Below are positions 1 through 5,412 of a stretch of 10,533 nucleotides of DNA, piece by piece. A program made the position numbers and the translations under genes. Below the pieces are notes generated by a model. The model was not told the origin of the DNA. It ran no database searches and saw only the letters and a program-made list of their open reading frames with translations. Within the stretch, counting starts at the first letter, position 1, and every line of letters starts with the position of its first letter. The DNA comes from Sphingomonadaceae bacterium (GTDB lineage Bacteria; Pseudomonadota; Alphaproteobacteria; Sphingomonadales; Sphingomonadaceae): assembly GCA_023384025.1 (NCBI GenBank), contig JAHDXX010000049.1, positions 1 to 10,533 on the forward strand. Reading direction: 5' to 3'.

Positions 1-556
1 TCTCGATCGTCAGGCCGGGCAGCGAGCCGACTGTAACCTGCTTCTTGAGCAAACCGTACAAGGCGAAGCTGGTCGCCAGCTTCAGGCTGATCCACAGCGT
101 CGTCAGCGCGCCTGCCAGCAGCAAGGCCACGCCGCACGCCGCCAGTGCCACCGCGAGCCATTGCAACCGTGTCAGCCGCTCGCCGAGGAAAAGCGTCCCG
201 AGCAAGACGTTGAGCAGGGGATTGATGTAGTAGCCCAGGCTCGCCGCCAGCACCTCGCCGCGCTGGATCGCCCAGACGTAAACGAACCAGTTCGTGGCGA
301 TAAGCAGCGCGCTGCCGGTGAGGGTCATCAAGCTGCGGCGGTCGGCCAGCGCAGCGCGCAGGTCTGGCCCCTGTTGCCGGATCGCGACGATCAGCAGGCA
401 GATCGGCAGGGTCCAGATGATGCGCCAGCCGACAAACTCGAAGGCGGGCACATTGCGCACCAGCAGCAGATAGACCGGCAGGAAACCCCAGATGAAATAG
501 GCGGCAAGGGCAGGGGCCAGACCGGACGACGGTGGCAGGGAACGGTCACGGTCCAT
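1..556 (-). CDS. rarD: RarD-like EamA-family permease, N-terminal part
   Basis: An integral inner-membrane protein of the EamA/DMT superfamily, RarD branch (the family of the chloramphenicol-sensitivity protein; the natural substrate is not firmly known). Reading leftward from the ATG at 556-554 gives 185 complete codons. They begin MDRDRSLPPSSGLAPALAAY and show alternating hydrophobic segments. RarD-typical stretches are visible: FIWGFLPVYLLLV near residues 20-33, TNWFVYVWAIQRGEVLAASL in the middle, and GYYINPLLNVLLGTLFLGERL near residues 110-130. An in-frame TAG at 568-566 lies four codons upstream, so this ATG is the first possible start. No strong Shine-Dalgarno sequence precedes it. The family is usually about 300 residues long, so roughly 110-115 C-terminal residues lie beyond the left edge. 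The gene is transcribed divergently from the glycine-zipper gene, with 189 bp between them. I am confident of the family and have no evidence for the substrate. Confidence 0.85.
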   Translation of the reverse strand, partial: MDRDRSLPPSSGLAPALAAYFIWGFLPVYLLLVRNVPAFEFVGWRIIWTLPICLLIVAIRQQGPDLRAALADRRSLMTLTGSALLIATNWFVYVWAIQRGEVLAASLGYYINPLLNVLLGTLFLGERLTRLQWLAVALAACGVALLLAGALTTLWISLKLATSFALYGLLKKQVTVGSLPGLTIE

Positions 557-745
557 CGGCGGGCGCTAGGCGCAGCCGGGCCTTCGGGCAAGCCTCATTC
601 CATCGATGGATTTCTTCGCTTCGTCGCAAAACGCAATTCTGTACGCGCGGTTGCACGGCGTTCAGGAAAGCGGGCGTAAACCTGAACCTACCCGAGCGGC
701 ACGTCCTCCTGACACTCCGCTCCTTGCCAAGGGAAAGGACGAAGC

Positions 746-1189
746 ATGAGCCCCCTGAAGTCCACTTTCGCTGCCATAGCGCTTGCTGCCCCGGCGCTGG
801 CTTTCGCAACCCCTTCCGCTGCGCACGGCCCGGCGGAAGCGGTTGCGTGGCTGCCCCATGCCGGAGCCGACCACCACGACACCGCCGCCAACCGGCGTGA
901 CCGCTACCGTCACTACAACGATTACAACTACGGCCGCGGATATGACCGCAGCTACTATGACGAGCCGATCTATCGCGACACCCGCGTGTGGCAGGGCCGC
1001 GACGGTCGCACTTACTGTCGCCGCAAGGACGGCACCACCGGCCTGGTGATCGGCGCAGCGGCTGGCGCGCTGCTTGGCCGCGAAGTCGCCGGTCGGCGCG
1101 GTGACCGCACGCTTGGCGCCATTCTTGGTGCAGCGGGAGGCGCCTTGCTTGGCCGCGAGATTGATCGTGGCGGGAGCCGCTGCCGCTAA
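746..1189 (+). CDS. secreted glycine-zipper 2TM-domain protein
   Basis: A 147-residue exported protein of the glycine-zipper 2TM group (the Rick_17kDa_Anti/SlyB-like fold), probably associated with the envelope. The start is well supported: AAAGGA at 734-739 lies 6 nt before the ATG. Residues 1-26 form a Sec signal peptide ending near SAA/HG. Residues 42-79 are an unusual His/Asp/Arg/Tyr-rich linker. A WQGRDGRTYCRRKDGTTGL segment (82-100) then leads into two small-residue helices (about 99-112 and 122-137) of GxxxG type. The chain ends CR, and C91 and C146 could pair as a disulfide. The tandem GALLGRE motifs (107-113 and 132-138) mark the two halves of the zipper. Such proteins are common in sphingomonads, but their role is not established. 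A hairpin terminator follows, so the gene is probably monocistronic. Confidence 0.85.
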   Translation: MSPLKSTFAAIALAAPALAFATPSAAHGPAEAVAWLPHAGADHHDTAANRRDRYRHYNDYNYGRGYDRSYYDEPIYRDTRVWQGRDGRTYCRRKDGTTGLVIGAAAGALLGREVAGRRGDRTLGAILGAAGGALLGREIDRGGSRCR

Positions 1190-1249
1190 ACCGGAACAAG
1201 CTTCGACCTGCCCCACCGCAGGTCGCGGCGCGGCTTCCACCGAGCCGCG

Positions 1250-1292
1250 GAAGGCGCCTCTGGCCTCGTGCCACGGGGCGCCTTCAACTTTT
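1250..1292 (+). terminator. rho-independent terminator after the glycine-zipper gene
   Basis: A perfect 9-bp inverted repeat, GAAGGCGCC (1250-1258) and GGCGCCTTC (1277-1285), with a further TGGC/GCCA pairing inside the loop (1261-1264 with 1270-1273). It is followed by AACTTTT (1286-1292). It starts 60 nt after the stop at 1189 and ends before the next ATG at 1336. The short T run makes it a reasonable but not ideal intrinsic terminator. Confidence 0.65.
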
Positions 1293-1335
1293 CTCTGCTA
1301 GGGTGAAATTAACCATCCTGCGGTAACCGGCCTGC

Positions 1336-2079
1336 ATGGTCCGATGCCAATCTTCGGCGACGCTGCTGGCGATCGCATGCACGCTCGTGCTTGCGGCGTG
1401 TCAAGGCGCGGACGAGCCAGCGGGCAAGGTCGATGAACTCGACCCCGCTGTTGCCCGGTCACTTGATGCCATGCTGATGACCGATCCGGACCTTGCCGGC
1501 CTGAACGAGGCCAACGCGGCGCTCACCGCATCGCGCGACCATTCGCTTCCTGCGCTGGTCGACAGCCCCGACGCGGTGCGCGATGCGCAGGACCGAGCAA
1601 TCGCATTGGTGGGCGGGCGCGATCAGTTGATCGAACTCCCGGAAGCAGAAACGCTGGATGGCGATCCCGGCGAGTCGCCGCTTGTCCTGCTGGATGATGT
1701 TGTGTCGGCCATGGTCAAACCGGAGGCGTGCCTGAGCGGGGTGAAGATGTCAGCGAACTGGGCGGCCAGCCTGCCCGCCAGCCTGCCCGTCTATCCCCGT
1801 GGTTCGGTGACCGAGGCGCTGGGCCGGGATGGCAGTGACTGCGCGCTGCGTGCGGTCCGTTATGTCAGCCCGGTGCCGTCAGACGAGATCATGCGGTTTT
1901 ATGCCACGCTCGCGCGGAAAGAAGGCTTCACCGCCACTTATCGTAGCAACGGCAAGGTCTCGCGCCTTACCAGTCGCAAAGCCGGTTCGGTCATGGTCGT
2001 CGAAATCCGCCCGTCGCTGCTGGCCGGTCAGGAAGTTGACCTGATCCATGCTGCGGGTCCGGCGGTCAGCCTTCGCTGA
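1336..2079 (+). CDS. lipoprotein of unknown function
   Basis: A 247-residue predicted lipoprotein. The N-terminus has a hydrophobic signal segment ending in the lipobox LAAC, with the lipidated Cys at residue 22, followed by a polar acidic stretch (QGADEPAGKVDELD). Residues 35-110 are charged and probably helical. Residues 128-235 look like a compact alpha/beta domain. LPVYPRG (150-156) and EIMRFYATLARKEGF (184-198) resemble the 'pYPga ... V.aFY...l...Gw' pattern seen in many small periplasmic lipoproteins. C132 and C169 could form a disulfide. I do not recognise a named family. The gene lies downstream of a terminator. Its last 14 bases overlap the 3' end of astD on the opposite strand, so the two genes could interfere at the transcript level. 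The ATG has no clear Shine-Dalgarno sequence, but a start here gives a complete signal sequence. Its role is unknown. Confidence 0.75.
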   Translation: MVRCQSSATLLAIACTLVLAACQGADEPAGKVDELDPAVARSLDAMLMTDPDLAGLNEANAALTASRDHSLPALVDSPDAVRDAQDRAIALVGGRDQLIELPEAETLDGDPGESPLVLLDDVVSAMVKPEACLSGVKMSANWAASLPASLPVYPRGSVTEALGRDGSDCALRAVRYVSPVPSDEIMRFYATLARKEGFTATYRSNGKVSRLTSRKAGSVMVVEIRPSLLAGQEVDLIHAAGPAVSLR

Positions 2080-3481
2080 AGCCTACGCCCACGCTGGCGC
2101 GCGGCTGCTCCATTTCAGTGCTGGCCACGGGATAGGCGCAATAGTCCGCCGCGTAGTAGGCGGAGGGGCGGTGATTGCCTGACAGGCCAAGGCCGCCGAA
2201 CGGCGCCTTCGAAGATGCGCCGTTGGTCGGCCGGTTCCAGTTGATCACCCCTGCGCGGACATTGGCCCAGAACCGGCTGTAATCCTGCGGGCTGCCGCCG
2301 ATCAGCGAGGCGGACAGGCCGAACCGGGTCCGGTTGGCCTCGGCAATGCCTTCATCCAGGTCACTGACGCGCACGACCTGAAGCAGCGGCCCGAACAGTT
2401 CGACATCGGGCCGGTCCTTGAGCGCGGTCACGTCTATGACTCCTGGCGTGAGGAACGGCAGGTCGTCCGACGGGCGGGTCATGTGGCGGATCGCCTTGCC
2501 GCCATTGGAGAGGAAATAGAGGAAGCTTTCCACCAGCTGGTCGGCGGCGTCGTTATCGATCACCGGGCCCATGAAGGGGGCTGGTTCGGCAAACGGTTCA
2601 CCCACGATGATCCGGCTCGCAAGGGCTTTGACCTCGCTGATCAGGGCATCATACATGCTGTCCTTGACGATCAGGCGCCGTGCAGCCGTGCAGCGCTGGC
2701 CGGCGCTGGTGAAGGCGGACTGGACAATCAGCACTGCCGCGTCGGAGATCTTGGGCGTGTCCATGACCACGATCGGGTTGTTGCCGCCCATTTCCAGCGC
2801 CACGATCTTGCCCGGATTGGTCGCCAGCTTCTTGTTGATGGCAATACCGGCGCGCGCTGAACCCGTGAACAGGACTCCGTCGATCCCTGGGTGCGCGACC
2901 AGTTCCTGGCCTTCCTGCGGCCCGCCGATCAGCAACTGGGCAACCGCAGCAGAGATGCCGGCCCGGTTGAAGCAGGCCATCAGCCGCTCGGCCGTGGCAG
3001 GTGTCTTCTCGCTCGGCTTGAAGATCACCGCATTGCCCGCGATCAATGCCGGGACGATGTGCCCGTTGGGCAGGTGGGCGGGAAAATTGTACGGCCCGAG
3101 CACGGCCATGACACCATGCGGTTTGTGCCGGACCGCCGCCGATCCCTGCAGCGCGCTGTCGAGCTTCTTCTGTCCGGTTCGCTCGGCATAGGCAGTGACG
3201 GAGATATCGACCTTGGCGACAACCGATTCGACCTCGGTCCGTGCTTCCCACAGCGGCTTGCCGGTTTCCCGGGCAATCGTTTCGGCCAGACGTTCGGCAT
3301 CCTTGCGCACTTCGTTGGCAAAGCGGCGGACCAGCTCGATTCGGGTAGCCAGCGGCTGCGCTGCCCAGGCAGGCCATGCCCGCCGCGCGCGATCAACCGC
3401 AGCGGCGACGTTACCCGGCTTGCCGCGCCAGAACTCGACCCCGGTGGCGGGCTCGAAAGAGACGATATCGGAATGGGACAC
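2066..3481 (-). CDS. astD: N-succinylglutamate 5-semialdehyde dehydrogenase (AstD)
   Basis: An NAD-dependent aldehyde dehydrogenase that oxidises N-succinyl-L-glutamate 5-semialdehyde to N-succinylglutamate, the fourth step of the arginine succinyltransferase pathway for arginine use. I chose the GTG at 3481-3479, giving 471 residues, because AAGGG lies 8 nt upstream and homology-like sequence begins there. The frame stays open to an ATG at 3589, but that extra 36-residue stretch looks like translated intergenic DNA. Visible features are YNFP (131-134, with N132), the Rossmann turn FTGSARAG (205-212), the general base E230 in LEMGGNNP, the nucleophile C264 in SAGQRCTAARR, and the C-terminal WNRPTNG and PFGGLGLSGNHRPSAYYAADY segments typical of AstD rather than of general betaine-type dehydrogenases. 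AstD enzymes are usually about 485-490 residues, so this one is slightly short. No astA, astB or astE lies in the window. The 3' end overlaps the lipoprotein gene. Confidence 0.9.
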   Translation of the reverse strand: MSHSDIVSFEPATGVEFWRGKPGNVAAAVDRARRAWPAWAAQPLATRIELVRRFANEVRKDAERLAETIARETGKPLWEARTEVESVVAKVDISVTAYAERTGQKKLDSALQGSAAVRHKPHGVMAVLGPYNFPAHLPNGHIVPALIAGNAVIFKPSEKTPATAERLMACFNRAGISAAVAQLLIGGPQEGQELVAHPGIDGVLFTGSARAGIAINKKLATNPGKIVALEMGGNNPIVVMDTPKISDAAVLIVQSAFTSAGQRCTAARRLIVKDSMYDALISEVKALASRIIVGEPFAEPAPFMGPVIDNDAADQLVESFLYFLSNGGKAIRHMTRPSDDLPFLTPGVIDVTALKDRPDVELFGPLLQVVRVSDLDEGIAEANRTRFGLSASLIGGSPQDYSRFWANVRAGVINWNRPTNGASSKAPFGGLGLSGNHRPSAYYAADYCAYPVASTEMEQPRASVGVGFSEG

Positions 3482-3798
3482 GATCGACGCCCTTTCTGAC
3501 TGACTTATTGTGTGTTTCCTGCAAAGGCGTATAGTCAGCGTTACGTTAACGATGCGGGCTTCTAGCCCGAGTCGCCAAACGGTCAACATTGTTGGTCATC
3601 CGTTTGTCACTATCTGCCTGACATCGGATGGCAATTGCGCTCCAGCAATGGGGTGCGAGGGGGCAAAAAAATCGAAGCCGGCCATGACCGTGGCAAAGGC
3701 GTCATCCCCCAAAGAGCGTGGGTCGCATTCATACGTTGCAGTGCCGTCGGCATGTGACGAAACTTTAGCTCAGGCTTCTGCCTTGGGAGATTAATGCG
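3482..3798. other. 317-bp divergent intergenic region between astD and the adhesin gene
   Basis: The longest gene-free stretch in the window, clearly more A+T-rich than its surroundings. It must carry the promoters for both flanking genes, which diverge. Visible elements are a 6-bp hairpin GGGCT-core repeat (3555-3569), an imperfect 29-bp palindrome (3577-3605), the palindrome CGTTAACG (3544-3551), a small ATTGC/GCAAT stem (3633-3648), a run of seven A after a G run (near 3660-3671), and a GGGAG ribosome site at 3785-3789, 9 nt before the adhesin ATG. A 94-codon open frame (3510-3794) crosses it but has no protein-like character and no ribosome site. I see no riboswitch or RNA gene. Confidence 0.6.
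3559..3605 (-). promoter_or_regulatory. possible astD promoter overlapped by a palindrome
   Basis: On the minus strand TTGACC (3586-3581) and TAGAAG (3564-3559) are separated by 16 bases and could be -35 and -10 boxes, with a leader of about 70 nt before the astD GTG. The -35 box lies inside an imperfect palindrome (3577-3605: AAACGG...CCGTTT outer arms, CAAC...GTTG inner arms). The -10 box overlaps a perfect 6-bp hairpin (3555-3569). This arrangement would suit an operator, but the boxes match the consensus only partly. Confidence 0.25.
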
Positions 3799-5394
3799 AT
3801 GCGTAAGACTACCGGATTTGTTGCTGGGCTGGGCCTTTCAGGCTCGACTCTGGCTTGTGCAATCGTGGCGATGACGGCGATGACCGCTACTCCTGCCGCT
3901 GCCGAAGAGTGCCTTCTCGATGATGGCGACCCTGCGTTCGAAGGCGTTGTTGATGACGCGCTGTTCGTGACCCCGCTCGATTCGACGGGTGGCGCTACTT
4001 CCGATGGTACCGACACATCGCTGGCATGCGGTCCGAACGCTGACGCGACCGGAGCCTCCGCAACTGCGCTGGGGTCAGGCGCATCGGCTGCTGCATTCGC
4101 GGCAACCGCTGTGGGGCGTCAGGCAACTGCTTCCGGCATCAACTCCGTTGCAGTCGGCCGGTTGTCGGTTGCTTCGGGATCGAACGCGATTGCGATTGGT
4201 CTGGCGTCCAGTGCGGCAGGCCCTGACTCGGCTGCCTTTGGCCGTAACGCCAGTGCGGCCGGAACGCGCAGCCTTGCGTCGGGATCGTCCGCTTCTGCCG
4301 CCGGTGCTGATTCGGTCGCTGCAGGTTTTTCGGCCTCCGCGTCGGCAAATGGCGGTGCGGCCGTCGGTGCGCAAAGCGTCGCTTCGGGTATCGGGGCGGC
4401 CGCATTCGGGTGGCAGGCTTCGGCCAGCGCGCTGACTGCGACTGCTGTCGGCAACCTCGCAGTGGCCAGCGATGAAGACGCTGTTGCCGTGGGCGATCGT
4501 GCGCAGTCGACTGGTTTCCACTCGACGGCTGTGGGCGGCGAGTCCGTGGCCAGTGGTCGCGGTGCCCAGGCATTCGGCTGGCAGGCCAGTGCAACCGGCA
4601 ACCTCAGCCTCGCTGCGGGCCACCAGGCCAATGCCGCCGGTGCCAATGCCACGGCAGTGGGCAAGAACGCCAATGCCGCGTTTGACCGTTCGACGGCGCT
4701 CGGCTTCGGTGCCACCGCAAACCGTGCCGACCAGGTCAAGCTGGGTGGTACCGGCAGCTCGGTTACCGTGGGCGACATCGCTGCCAGCACGGCCGCGCAG
4801 ACCGGAACGATCTTCCTTGCCACGGTCGACGGTTCGGGCACGCTGGGTCAGGGTGCTGACGTGGCCACGCTGGCGACTGCCGCCAGCGTTGCCGCCAACA
4901 CTGCGGCGATTGCGACCAATACCGCAAACATCGCCACCAACGCGACCAATATTGCTGCCAATACCACGGCGATTGGCGCGCTCGATACCCGGGTCACCAC
5001 CAATGCGACCAACATCGCATCGAACACCACGGCGATCAGCGGCCTCAACACCCGTGTGACCACCAACACCAACAACATTGCTGCCCTGCAGTCGCTGACC
5101 TCGACCCACACCAACCAGATCAACCAGCTGTTTGGTGAAACTGCTGCCAACCGTGCAGCGATCGAGCGTGCGAACGAAGGTGTCGCGATGGCGCTGGCGA
5201 TGGAATCGCCGATGCTCCCGGCGGGCACGACTTTCGCTCTCTCGGGCGGCGTTGGCTACTTTGAAGACCAGGGTGCCGGTACCCTCGCCATTTCGGCCCG
5301 GATCAGCGAGAACGCCGCGTTCTCGGCCGGTGTCGGTGTCGGCTTCGACAGCGGCGAAGTCGGTGCACGTGGCGGCTTCCAAGTCGCCTGGTAA
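3799..5394 (+). CDS. YadA-type trimeric autotransporter adhesin
   Basis: A 531-residue trimeric autotransporter (type Vc secretion), predicted to insert in the outer membrane as a homotrimer and display an adhesive or structural head. Start: GGGAG at 3785-3789, 9 nt before the ATG. Domains in order: a signal peptide of about 35 residues (cleavage near AAA/EE); an acidic N-terminal segment bounded by C38 and C77; a head of 17 back-to-back 14-residue repeats (78-315), each starting with Gly and typically ending ATAV, SVAV or AAF, as in left-handed beta-roll heads; a neck-like stretch, NRADQVKLGGTGSSVTVGDI (308-327); a linker; a coiled-coil stalk (364-447) of 12 heptads with Ile/Val at a and mostly Asn or Leu at d; and a YadA-like anchor (about 455-531) with a helix, four beta-strands and a terminal Trp. 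It is short for the class, whose members often exceed 1000 residues. The ligand cannot be inferred. Confidence 0.88.
   Translation: MRKTTGFVAGLGLSGSTLACAIVAMTAMTATPAAAEECLLDDGDPAFEGVVDDALFVTPLDSTGGATSDGTDTSLACGPNADATGASATALGSGASAAAFAATAVGRQATASGINSVAVGRLSVASGSNAIAIGLASSAAGPDSAAFGRNASAAGTRSLASGSSASAAGADSVAAGFSASASANGGAAVGAQSVASGIGAAAFGWQASASALTATAVGNLAVASDEDAVAVGDRAQSTGFHSTAVGGESVASGRGAQAFGWQASATGNLSLAAGHQANAAGANATAVGKNANAAFDRSTALGFGATANRADQVKLGGTGSSVTVGDIAASTAAQTGTIFLATVDGSGTLGQGADVATLATAASVAANTAAIATNTANIATNATNIAANTTAIGALDTRVTTNATNIASNTTAISGLNTRVTTNTNNIAALQSLTSTHTNQINQLFGETAANRAAIERANEGVAMALAMESPMLPAGTTFALSGGVGYFEDQGAGTLAISARISENAAFSAGVGVGFDSGEVGARGGFQVAW
4030..4743 (+). repeat. 17 tandem 42-nt units encoding the 14-residue adhesin head repeat
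   Basis: Residues 78-315 of the adhesin divide into 17 consecutive 14-residue units without a single insertion or deletion. Each starts with Gly (78, 92, 106 and so on to 302). The rough consensus is G-x-x-A-x-A-x-G-x-x-S/A-x-A-V. Phenylalanine closes units at 147, 203 and 259, exactly 56 residues apart. The unit pairs at 190-217 and 246-273 share SVASG.GA.AFGWQAS, which points to an older four-unit block duplication. At the DNA level the units have diverged. Confidence 0.85.
4960..5085 (+). repeat. two tandem 63-nt repeats in the adhesin stalk
   Basis: Residues 388-408 and 409-429 are a tandem 21-residue repeat (three heptads each). Both start NTTAI, continue with L.TRVTTN and end NIA. The two copies remain recognisably similar in DNA, unlike most of the head repeats. 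They form part of the continuous heptad coiled coil and put a TRVTTN insert into an otherwise Asn-rich stalk. Confidence 0.75.
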
Positions 5395-5412
5395 GCAGCT
5401 ACACCTGCGGTC

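Noticed and set aside
3482..3589. astD start at the upstream ATG (3589) giving 507 residues
   Set aside because: The added 36 residues are unlike aldehyde dehydrogenases, and the GTG at 3481 has a good AAGGG ribosome site.
3742..3752. TGCCGTCGGCA inverted repeat considered as a terminator or operator
   Set aside because: The symmetric arms leave a one-base loop, the stem is short and no T run follows, so chance is sufficient in GC-rich DNA.
3510..3794. 94-codon open frame in the astD-adhesin intergenic region
   Set aside because: It has no ribosome site, its composition is not protein-like, and it runs through the palindromes and the ribosome site of the adhesin gene.
4030..5085. Repeats considered as a CRISPR or mobile element
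   Set aside because: They are contiguous in-frame 42-nt and 63-nt protein-coding repeats without spacers, cas genes, a transposase or terminal repeats.
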